A DNA stretch of 64,000 nt. Origin: Earliella scabrosa (lineage: Eukaryota; Basidiomycota; Agaricomycetes; Polyporales; Polyporaceae). This document shows positions 25,101 to 36,422 of this stretch, piece after piece. The notes under the pieces are model-generated. The model saw nothing but the letters and a program-made list of their open reading frames with translations. It had not been told where the DNA came from and ran no database searches. The DNA is taken from assembly GCA_022605405.1 (NCBI GenBank), contig JABYQQ010000016.1, positions 992,001-1,056,000 on the forward strand, in the 5' to 3' direction. The first letter of the stretch is position 1. Every line of letters starts with the position of its first letter. The translations under genes and the position numbers were made by a program.

Positions 25101-25739
25101 GACCGCGCTGATGAGATCGACGAGGAGACGCTTCTCTACGGCGCTGGAGGTATCGCGGGAAGCCCTGTCCCCTCGGCGCCCAACAGCGCGCTGCTCAGCA
25201 CCGTGTCGTCCGCGCAGTCGCTCGGACCCTCGATGTCTGCCGCGCAGGCCATCCTCTCCCGCACGGACGGCGCCTCGGAGATGCCTGAAGCGGCTCATCA
25301 CGACCCTAGTAGCTCACATCCTCGAACGGCTCCCACCCAAGCGCGTCTGCGCACGACGAGCCCGCTCGCGCAAGTGTCGTACAACCCAGAGGAGACGATC
25401 GATGGGAGCGGCGACGATAGCGAGGTGTCCTACGACTCCGCGGACGACTCGTCGAGCATCTACCAGCCGCCTCCCCGGCGCTCGGGCGACATGTTCATTC
25501 TGAACGAGGACGTCGACGTCGACGGGAGCAGCGGCGAGGGCACGTCGTTCGACCTGCAGCCGAGCACGTCGCAGATGTATCAGGACGAGGACGAGGAGAG
25601 CGAGGACGAAGACGAGATGCCGCTCGAGGTGCGCACGCGGCGGCCCTCGCAGAGCGCAGGAGAGATGTCGCCCCCGCGCCGCTCGCTCAGCGCTCATAGG
25701 CCGCAAGAGGGCAAGCAGCGGCCGATGATCTGTACATGA
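22200..25739 (+). CDS. CaMKK/Sak1-like Ser/Thr kinase (Ssp1 type)
   Basis: Five exons (22200-22457, 22526-22745, 23341-23457, 23516-24141, 24195-25739) give 921 aa. The kinase domain has the glycine loop VGKGQHGEVYRA (about residues 64-75), the ATP lysine Lys89 in AIKCV, HRDIKPANLLW with Asp208, DFG at 227-229 and an activation segment LSKTAGTPMFLAPEI. The insert between subdomains II and III (RRNNLPRQPHTPLTEQ) and the ending RHPWIT are those of CaMKK-group kinases: Ssp1 of fission yeast, and Sak1/Tos3/Elm1 of budding yeast. These phosphorylate the AMPK (Snf1) T-loop and act in nutrient and stress responses. The C-terminal half (residues ~440-921) is disordered, Ser-rich and acidic near the end (EDEESEDEDEMP). 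Intron 2 is unusually long at 595 nt. Confidence 0.9.
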
Positions 25740-26354
25740 CGAGCCAGATGACGCTTCACCCCGTCATCGTCGCTACTGGTACTATCTCTGCCTAGTGTTG
25801 CACCCACCCCCAACCCTCAAACTCCCCTTGTGACCATCATATGTGTGTATATGTCGGCACGGCCGCTCGCCAGATTGCTGGGTCGGCCCGTGCCCGCGGA
25901 CTTGATTTACTGCTAGCTCATAGAGTACGACGGACAGCAGAGCATCTCGTATATCTTCTCCATCCATTCACCCATTCCCGGTCCCCCCCGCTCCCACATC
26001 TCCCACTCCCATCCCATTCCAGAACGCACATTCACCCCTCACTTCCCGCGTCCTCCCCTCCATCCGTGTTCTACTGTTCCATAGGCTCGTCCCCACAGCA
26101 TCGTTCCAGCTCTCATCGCATCCTCTCTTATCCTATCGCTAGACCATCGCCCCTCTTGTATCATTACCTACGTTCCTCTGACCTTTGCCCCGTTCACCCA
26201 CCTTCCCGACCCTCCCCCACCTTCGTCACTTCCTCCTTCCTCCCCTTCCCTCAGTCCCCTTTCTCTTCCTTCTCCATGCCATGATCCATCTACATCCCCA
26301 TGCATGCTTCCGTGGCCGATTCCCCCCTTCTGTTTCTTTTGCGTACCGCTTCCA

Positions 26355-26468
26355 CATCACCACACATCGTCTACCGGCATCCGTCGATAGGAAATAGAAT
26401 TCGCCTGCGCTCTGCCGTGCAGGTGCTCGTATATCCGTGTTCTGTTATACATGCCCCATGTACTCTAC
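26355..26468 (+). repeat. Direct repeat, copy 1
   Basis: About 114 bp, matching copy 2 at 26,784-26,893 at roughly 90% identity by eye. The core (26,403-26,455) is identical over 53 bases. The copies start 429 bp apart. Confidence 0.85.
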
Positions 26469-26783
26469 CGTCTGTGACAGTTCTGAGCGACCGTCACGCC
26501 GGACAAAGAACACAATTGCAGTAGGGCATTGCTGGAACACTAATGCGAGGCCCGCCCGATGTACACCACGAGGGACAGCGCTTGGTCAACGACAGGCGGA
26601 CGACGGTATGGACTGGCGGTGACGGCGAAACCCACTTGTACCCGTCAAAGTTCTAATCATTGGAGGCAACAACCCTCAGGACGCATGTAACAGAGGCTCA
26701 ATAGACAGAAGAGCGGAGACGATTGGTAGCTAAGACGCGCCACTAAAACTAACAGCAACTCCCAGTCCGAGTCCAACTCCAAG

Positions 26784-26893
26784 CATCACACACATCGCCT
26801 ACTGGCAACCGTCGGTGGGAATAGAATTAGCCTGCGCTCTGCCGTGCAGGTGCTCGTATATCCGTGTTCTGTTATACATGCCATGTACTCTAC
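26784..26893 (+). repeat. Direct repeat, copy 2
   Basis: About 110 bp. The identical 53-base core is at 26,830-26,882. Outside the core there are single-base changes and small gaps, as expected of an older local duplication. Confidence 0.85.
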
Positions 26894-27356
26894 AACGGAC
26901 GCGGGCCCCCGCGCCCATGCATCATCAAGTGTCGTCACAACATCAAGCACGAGAAGCGGAAACCGGGAAGAAGGTAGTGGTAGTGAAGATCGGGAGATTG
27001 TTCAGATTACAGAGGAAAGAGTTCAGAGGGGAGCATGGGGGGCCGCGTGCCAACGAGCTGGGACACCAGAGAAGGTCGAAGCAGGATAACGTACGGCGAA
27101 CGTGAACGGCAGTAAGGAGCGTAGGTAGGTGCAAGGAAGGGCAGAGGATTAGCATGGATCGCTCTATGGATAAATATCCGCGGTTATGCACATATGCACA
27201 TATAGACAAGGGGGAGGGAGTTCATGCGGCATGCGAGAGTGGGGGTGGGTGAGACATGGGGGAGGTCTAGAAGAGGTGGAGTGCAGGGGTTGACGAGGTG
27301 CGTTTGAGATGATTGCGGAAGGTAGGATTGATGGATGGATGCCGGGGTGTCGAAGT

Positions 27357-30300
27357 CTATGTCGGCCAGCCACGGAGAGTGCGCGCGGCACCACCGCCTA
27401 GCCGGCCAAGGAAACTCCAGACAGCCGTAGTGTCGCCTGTGAAGCCCTCCCCTGCAGCCTGCATGGAGTTGAAGCTCGACCACGCCGCACGGTCGTAGTA
27501 CGTGACGCCGCCGGGGATCGAGTATTGGGGCGCCATCGCCTGTCCCATGAGGAACGCGACGAGGGCGGACGCGCCGACGCAGATGAGCAACTGGCCGTTG
27601 ATGATCGAGCCGCCGTCGGGGTCGCCGTAGACGTACGTGTTGTAGATGTTGTAGAAACGGCCGCTCTTGCGCCGCGAGGACTTGCCGTCACGCGAAGGGC
27701 GTGCCTGATTGTTCCGTGTCGTCTCCTCCACGATCTTGTCAATCGCGGTGCACTCGACGCCGAGCTCCTCCTTGAGCGCCTTCCAGTCCTCGATGGCGTC
27801 CTCGGAGATGCCGCCGACGAGCGGCTGGATGGGTAGCTTGAGGCCAGGGTGCCAGGTCTTGAGGGTCTCGTTGGCGACACGAAGGGCCATGTCTTCGCCA
27901 GTGACCTTGTCGTATGCGGGCGGAAGATCGTGCGTGTGCAGATGCTCGGGTTGAGCCTTGGGTGTTGGGGGCAACAGTGTCGACGATGAAGACGCAAGCG
28001 CATCGTCGTCTTCCTCCGACGTCTGTCCCGAGGTCGAGGCTTCCGGCTGCCATTCGTCAGTCTGAATCTCTCGCTCCACGGTGATCACAACGACGGGGAT
28101 GGGTGTCGGTTCCGGATCCGTCTGAGTGGACGTGGTCGAGACCGGAGGCTCTTCTGTTTGCACGCTGAAGGACGTAGTGAGGATCTTCGGCGGCGGGTCT
28201 GTTTGGACGGCGCTCGTCGATGTGAACTCCTCCGGCTCGTGCTGGGTGCCGGTGTCGGAGTACTCCTTCACCTCGTCGATTTTGAAGGTCTCAATCTTCT
28301 TAGCACGACTGGCGACCTTCTGCGAATGCAATTCGTCATCATAGACGTCGTCAGGCTGATCAAACCATGTAACGCGGTTACCTACCCTCTTGGTGCGCGT
28401 GATGATCGTCTGCACATAATCCTCGGACTCCGTCTCGTCGTCCTCGGGCGTTACCTCAATTTCGACGCTGTGCGGCTCCTCTTCCTCTTCTTCCTCCTCC
28501 ATATCCCACTTGCCGTCCTTCATCTTGCTCAGGAGCTCGGCACCGAGGGACTTACTGACACTACCATGAGCACTGGCCGTGCCGGAACCTCCGCCCTTGT
28601 CCAACGAATGGGCGCTATTCCGAAGCTCGTCCATATCGAACCGCATGCGGTCGATCGTCTCCTTGAGCATCATGTTCTCCTGCTTCTGCTCGTCGAGCTG
28701 AGCCTGTGCCTGCTGTGCGACGTTCAGCTCGCCTTCGAGAACCAGGATGCGCTCCTCGTAGGTGGCCTGCTCGCGCAGCCATTTCTGGGCCTCAACGGCA
28801 TGCAGGTTGGCTGCGTCCTGGAAATCCTTGATCTCCTGGTCGCGGCGTCGGAGGTTGTTGCGATATCGCTCGGATTCCGCTGGGCATGGGAGTGAGTCGA
28901 CGAGGAGACGCATGTAGTCAGCGTGCTCACCACACTGCTCCTGGTATTGCTTCTGTAAGCTCTGGTACGACGCGCGCGCCGTGTCCAGGCTCTTCTGCAA
29001 CTTGGCGATTTCAGACTCCAGTGCAGCGATCTGCGTAGAGTTGGTGCGCTTCACCCACGCTATCAGTCTAATTGCTACAACGAAACTAGAATGCGCAACA
29101 TACCTCCTTGGACCGGAGCTCCTTCTCTTCACGTTTCGTCGCGCTAAGCTCACTCCTCGCCTCTTCCAGCCGGCTCTGCATATCCTCCAGTTCCTGCTCG
29201 TGTTCCGCGAGTCGGTTCTGTAGGGTGCGTTCCGCCTCCAGGAGCTTCCTTCCCAAGTCGGTATTGAGCCTCTGCAGCGCATCCAGCCGTTCCTGCATAT
29301 CCAAAGATACGGTCGACGAGGCAGCGGAACGATCCATGACCAGTCCGAGAAGGTGGTCGGCGACCATGTCATCATCGTCGGAGTCGGAGTCAGAGCCCTT
29401 GCGAGGCATGGGCAATGATGAAATTTGCTCGTGGAATGGCTGCTCGTCGTCGAAGGAGTTGTCGGACGGGGGAGGTGACATGAGCCCAGTCTGACGATGG
29501 TCGAGCTCACGTTCTGGCGATGAGCCATAGTAGTCATTTGCAGCGCTGTCGAACGATGCGAAATGACTCTGTGGTTGTGACTGCGCACGAGAATGTGGAC
29601 GAGAGGGTCCGCCAAAGGGTGGGGAGCTGATGGACTTGGCAAGAGGAGGCGAGGTGAATGTGGGACTGGTGGGATTGGAAGGTGCACGCGAGCGACCTGG
29701 GGTACGATTGTATGCAGTTGGGCTTGAAGAAACCGACTGCACAGGAAAGGAATATCAGAACGTTCGGCTCAGGGGTAAGGGAAGGAGGGTTCATGCCATG
29801 ACCCAGGATGCGACCCTCGGCTTTGCTTCAATTCCACCGCTCTATGTTTGGAACGAACAGAGAACACGGATGGAATGGCGGACAGCAGAGTATGACTGCC
29901 AAATGCAGTAGCAATGATACGGGATCAGAGCTGACACTCCAGAACCCCAAAGCATCAAACCATTCCCCCAATGTACTCGCGGGGGGCGTGCTGCGGCAGA
30001 CAATAGATAGTACACACCTCGGAATCACTCAAAGCGCGACTGTGACCAGCATCACTCTTCCTTCTTGATGGTGGAGGTCTCCGCGACCAACTAGACGGTG
30101 CAGTGTTGTTATTCAGGGGGGTGGTGCGCTGTCTTCGACCGCTGTCGAAGGGCGTCTTGGGTGGTGGTGGCGGTCCCCGCGAGGAAGACCTGTAGTAGGT
30201 AGCGGTAGAGTCGCGGCTAGATGAGCGGGAATTCATGCCGTCGTAGTCCCGATCTTCAGACCGACCGCGCTCGTCGAAGTCAGCCGCCGTGGTACTTTGC

Positions 30301-30676
30301 GGAGGTGAGTCGTCAGGGCTGTGGTGCGGGCTAACGGTAGTTTGCATGGCAATGAATTGGATGAGGACTTGAGGGGTGACTTGTAGGCCAGGATTGCTTG
30401 CAATGAGACTTGTGAGCTGTTCCTCCTCGTCCCGCGTCATCAACTCGAGGGCATTGTGACCCTGTGAGAAGGTGCGCAAGACGTCTACGAGCGCGTCCCC
30501 GGGGATGACGGGCTCGTTGGAGTCATTGAACTGGCACTGGGGGTGGTCCTGGAATATGTCGTAGAGTTCTTGTTCGAGGTCGGCGATTGACTGGCGGTTT
30601 CTTCCATATGTTTCCGGCTGCGAAGACGCGTCAGTCGCGTACAGTCGCGTCCTACGGCGAGACATACCGTCGCCAT
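27357..30676 (-). CDS. Coiled-coil protein with C-terminal membrane anchor
   Basis: Four exons (30676-30668, 30617-30018, 29736-29104, 29048-27357) join in phase, giving 977 aa. The first exon is only nine bases (Met-Ala-Thr). Residues ~10-90 form a helical N-terminal domain (DLEQELYDIFQDHPQCQF), followed by Ser/Pro-rich linkers, an acidic SDSDSDDDD patch and long heptad-rich coiled coils (about residues 330-560: LQRLNTDLGRKLLEAERTL and similar). An acidic Glu run (EEEEEEEE) and a linker with repeated VQTD/TQTD motifs come next. One hydrophobic segment (LLICVGASALVAFLMG) lies about 60 residues from the end and is followed by a short tail. The plan is that of a tail-anchored tether, such as a nuclear-envelope or organelle linker. 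I do not recognise the family. Confidence 0.82.
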
Positions 30677-31234
30677 GTTGGCAGCATAGAAATACACGAG
30701 AGTTTGGGAGTGAGTGGGGGTTGGGTTGAACTGAGGTCAGTGGTTGTGGCAGGAATGATCTGGCTGTTACGCCGGCGCCATCCGACCACATCTTACGTAA
30801 TTGGCCTGCCCGCTTTGTCTCGCTCAAGTCTGTTACCCAAACTTTGTATGTGTTTGCACACCAATCTTTGCGCACTTGACCTCCTCCAGTGGCTCACGAC
30901 GTGCATGCACCGGAAGTGCGGTTTGTGATACTGTGGGGAACACCCGGGAAAGGATGCCTTTCACAACCCGATTGCAAGGGATAGGTTTTCGCAGCCCGGA
31001 CTGTCCCGTCGACAGTAGCACAATGATTCCGCCTTTCTTGCGGATGCACATCGTGGCTGGTGCATCGACACCAGTACGTACTTCGAGCCCTCGACCGAGG
31101 TCAAGCTTCTATGTCTAATGAACAGTTCCTCAGGGGTCGCTCGCAGGAATGCCAGTGCTCTCCCCGCCTGTTGTTCCAAGAATTAACACACTGGCAGAGT
31201 AACTTCCACCTATTGCACATGTGTTGCTCTGGCC
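30677..31234. other. Intergenic region
   Basis: Promoter of the coiled-coil gene and sequence upstream of the weak candidate gene at 31,235. A plus-strand stretch at 31,060-31,190 can be read as protein-like but has no start, so it is not called. Confidence 0.4.
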
Positions 31235-31626
31235 ATGTCTTCTCCCTGCGTGCTGTGGCTGACAGTCCGGTCGCGTGCAAACTCGGCGGCTGACCAAACC
31301 GGAGAACAACAAGCCCCGTACCAAACCCCGGACGTCGACCACTCGAATTCGAAGCAGGGATCATCCGACACTGTACGTCAATATTTCAATCCTCAATTAG
31401 GTCATTCACCACTGTCATTGACTGGATTCTTCCTTCAGCCGTGTGTGCTATAGAACGTTGTGGATTGATATTTCGCGTCTTCTGAATCGCACAGCAAGCA
31501 CTGGACTATCTCGAGTTTGAAGTCGTAGGCACCTTTCCCCAATCCGATCACTACGCCGTCAGCACCACGCTCGAGAAGATTACGTTCCTGTCACCATATG
31601 GAGGGCTCCAGGCTTGCTCGGCCTAG
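31235..31626 (+). CDS. Possible small spliced gene, unrecognised
   Basis: Two segments join in phase (31235-31372 with a GTACGT donor, and 31495-31626 after a CACAG acceptor) to give 89 aa. The second exon looks like protein (ALDYLEFEVVGTFPQSDHYA, then TTLEKITFLSPYGG). The first is low-complexity. The segment around 31,318-31,340 resembles 35,332-35,354 in the gene at 35,304. It could be the 3' part of a longer or decayed gene; the start is a guess. Confidence 0.28.
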
Positions 31627-31928
31627 CCTACGAACGTGTCGGACCGCCTGACTAGTTGCTTCCATTCATCGATACTGGCTGTAATGCCCCGCGCACTATA
31701 TGCGCCGTCGTAGATCCGGTGGTTGTGACTCTGCGGTGCCTTCTGTTTGCTTGTCCCTAGCTCATATGCCGGGAACGTGTCGCGACGCTCTCAGGACTGC
31801 CTCGGAAACTCGACAGGTGCTGGGAACGCCTGTCTAGCACCGTTGATTTCTACTCCTTCAACCCTGCACGATAACGGCGCTGAAGGATCTCCGGATGGCA
31901 CATAATCTCGTCCTGCTGGCCGATGCTG

Positions 31929-31935
31929 TATATAA
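31929..31935 (+). promoter_or_regulatory. TATA box
   Basis: TATATAA followed by a G run, 226 nt upstream of the ATG at 32,161. Because a 59-nt leader intron ends right at that ATG, the spliced leader would be about 140 nt. Confidence 0.55.
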
Positions 31936-32160
31936 GGGGGTCTGACCACTGGTGAAGTCGTCAGGCAAGCCTCCTCCAACCCTCTGTACGCAGTTCTTCA
32001 TTACACACCCTCGAGTTCACTCACATACCAATCCCTCAGTTCGCCCTTGTCCACAGCATAACCTCTCGTCTTCCATTAACCGATCTCTCACCAAGCCAAA
32101 CGTACGTCCGCACGTCTCTCTGAATCTCTGGCAGCCTCGTGCTTACCCCTACCTTGACAG

Positions 32161-32406
32161 ATGGGCAGCATTATCGTCATCAACAAGTCCTCGAGCAGCA
32201 TCTCCGCGTTCGTCTCCAAGTGGACGAACAACAACGGCGACGAGAAGTGGTTCACCCTTGCCGCCGGGGCCCGCGACTCCTGGAGCCGCGGCGGCTGGGA
32301 GTGCGTTGGCTTCAAGAACGGCACAGACACCAAGCGCGACGGCAAGTACGTCCCCGTCGACTCCACCGTCGTGTTCCACGACTTCGGCCACATCGAGGTC
32401 CTTTAG
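32161..32406 (+). CDS. Small beta-rich protein of unknown function
   Basis: A single-exon 81-aa protein (MGSIIVINKSSSSISAFVSK... ending FGHIEVL). Alternating hydrophobic residues, the aromatic motif SWSRGGWECVGF and the Thr/Val-rich ending suggest a compact beta-sandwich. It has no signal peptide or membrane segment, so it is probably cytosolic. A leader intron (32,102-32,160: GTACGT donor, TTGACAG acceptor) ends exactly at the ATG, and a TATA box lies upstream, both supporting a real, probably well expressed gene. I believe similar short proteins occur in other mushroom-forming fungi, but I cannot name a characterised family and assign no function. Confidence 0.8.
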   Translation: MGSIIVINKSSSSISAFVSKWTNNNGDEKWFTLAAGARDSWSRGGWECVGFKNGTDTKRDGKYVPVDSTVVFHDFGHIEVL

Positions 32407-34505
<2,099 letters not shown>

Positions 34506-35303
34506 TCGACGCCTATGCCTTTCGACTGTGAGCCCCCCCTTCCTGATGTGAGATTCATGTATGTGTCCGTGAGTGGTGAGAAAGACTGGATGAGTAATAC
34601 TCATGTCTAGTGTCCGAAGCTACCCCAACTGTTGTATCATGGGCCTCCAGGCGAGATGACCGGCAGCCTCAGAGTGGCGCCGAGTCTTGAGGGCCTTGTC
34701 CCGAGCGTGAACGGAACAATCGTTCGAACTGAGTGCGCTTGACTAGTCGTATTCGCACCACGCGCTGATTGTGATCGTGATGTAGAAAAAACCCAATCTC
34801 ACCGTCTGTGTCCAAGCACGTAAGATCCAACCACATAATTCCCTTGCACAGAACATGGGTGTGCTCCGTCGGACACAACCCTCACGCCGACTCCGCCCCA
34901 TTTCATGCTTCTACGTCCAAGCACGTAAGATCTAACCACAAATCTCCCTTGCACAGGTTCGAGATGGGCCCTATCCCGAGCGCTCCTGACGAGAACGAAG
35001 GCATTCCCTCAACCTTGGTGCGCATGGTCGGTCACAAGTGCGGGACGGCGCTGATGACGACCGCTGTGTAGCGCACAGAAGCCACGGCACATCAGTCTTC
35101 GACTTCCAACCGCGTTCAATCTCACCACAAACTTCCCTCGTGCAGGCGAGTCTGACCGGTGCCAAGCGTGGGGGATAGTACGCACCTGGTAGAGTGGGTA
35201 TAAGTTTGACAATGCCTCGTCAGCTAACTCGCATCCCCCGGACTTGCCCATCGAGCCCCCTTTGGACCCAATCCCCTCAGAACTGTCTAGCACTTCACGG
35301 AAG
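34506..35303. other. Intergenic region with intron-like repeats
   Basis: 798 bp. It contains three related intron-like segments (34,810-35,145) and short frames between them, for example one reading MGPIPSAPDENEGIPSTLVR from 34,965. These may be 5' exons of the gene at 35,304 or a decayed duplicate; I could not build a continuous model. Confidence 0.4.
34810..35145 (+). repeat. Three related intron-like segments
   Basis: Copies at 34,810-34,851 and 34,915-34,956 are 42 nt each, start 105 bp apart and are about 90% identical. Each begins GTCCAAGCAC, continues with a GTAAGAT donor-like site and ends CTTGCACAG. A more diverged third copy (35,112-35,145) keeps AACCACAAA-type sequence and ends CGTGCAG. 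Each looks like the end of an exon plus a whole short intron, suggesting tandem duplication of an exon-intron unit. Confidence 0.6.
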
Positions 35304-35790
35304 ATGTCGCCCTACTCCCCCAACACGGCGTCCGGTACCAAACCTCGAACGTCGTCCAACACAGCAGGATCTCCCCCAGCCTCGGCGCCCACTGGCACTC
35401 CCGAATTGTCCGTCACGATACCTCAGACACCTCAGACACCTCAGACACCGTCCGAGATATCTGTGACGTGGATGGACCCGAACACGTACAGGACCCAGCC
35501 GGCGAAGAAGCAGCAAGTCGTGGAGACCGTGAAGTCGTCGAGCGTAACGGCTGCCGCAGTCAACCGGGGCGCCGTCGCGGCCATCATCAGGCGAGTCTAG
35601 TATTCACACCCTGACTCCGATACTCGTGGCTGAGACACGCATCTCCCCATGCGCTGTCCTGTCGGCAATTTGCAGGGGCGGCGTCCACAAGAGCCGGATA
35701 GGCGGAGACCAGGCCGATCACGTCGCCGTCGACTACAAGACCAGCTCTGGCGAGCACTGTGTCACCACAAAGCATGTGCCATATCCGTAG
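35304..35790 (+). CDS. Unrecognised protein with Thr/Pro-rich N-terminus
   Basis: Two exons (35304-35590 and 35676-35790) give 133 aa from the first in-frame ATG. The frame stays open upstream to 35,193, where a TAG acceptor-like site sits, so further 5' exons are likely. The N-terminal half is Ser/Thr/Pro-rich and has three TPQ-type repeats from a 9-bp tandem repeat. The C-terminal part (SVTAAAVNRGAVAAIIRGG, then HVAVDYKTSSGEHCVTTKHV) looks folded and has GC-rich third positions. The intron must use a GC donor (AG|GCGAGT) to keep that frame. I recognise no domain. It sits next to the divergent SRPK-like kinase and downstream of the intron-like repeats. Confidence 0.5.
35421..35447 (+). repeat. 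9-bp tandem repeat, three units
   Basis: CCTCAGACA is repeated three times without change inside the coding frame, encoding a Thr-Pro-Gln repeat. Confidence 0.9.
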
Positions 35791-36400
35791 GCAACCGTTG
35801 TACAACGGGTGCGTCGTCCCGCATGCTGCGACATTGCTTGGGGTGCGGCGGTGTTGACTTCACATACTAGGCATCACCAACTTCTCTCACAACTTGAATG
35901 CATCCGGATGTCCGCTATCTGTGACTCTCCTGATCGTGTTTCCAGCTCTCCCCCCGTCTCTAAAGCACCCACGTTCGCCGCCTTGCTGTAATCATAGATC
36001 CCACACCGCCATATGTACGCACACGGATCGCAGGATGCCCATGTATCGAGACCGAGTCGCACCTGTGGACTCGGAATACAGAATGTTGAGGACCCTGGCT
36101 TCACGATGCGAAATCGTAAGCATACTACTCAGGCTGGTTCTGTAGACCAAATCGCCTCTCCGACCTCTGACTCAATCGCTTGAGCGTCGCCTTATCACCT
36201 TCATGTGGTTAACCACCACACGTGCGCGCCCAAGAACGGACAGAATGACTCTAGAAGTCCTCAACGGCATGCTCAAAACGCGGCGTTTAACACGTCCTGA
36301 TCGGGCCGGCGGGTACAGGCCGCCCACACCATGCATGCATCCGCGCGGGAAAGCCACATACGCCTGCGTTTAAGCATAGCTTTCAGTCTAGTATACTCGT

Positions 36401-36422
36401 GCCAAGTCGTGCCAAGTCGTGC
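36401..36422 (+). repeat. 10-bp tandem repeat
   Basis: GCCAAGTCGT occurs twice in a row, followed by a partial third unit. Confidence 0.8.

Larger units (their letters stand above)
25740..27356. other. Convergent intergenic region
   Basis: 1.6 kb between two convergent stop codons. From 25,960 to 26,290 the plus strand is strongly pyrimidine-rich, probably a 3' UTR. It also contains a pair of direct repeats (26,355-26,468 and 26,784-26,893). No protein gene is supported. Confidence 0.5.

Noticed and set aside
27739..28895. Long plus-strand frames across the coiled-coil gene (including one of 245 codons at 28,158)
   Set aside because: They are antisense to a frame with strong coiled-coil and anchor features and arise from its GC-rich third positions.
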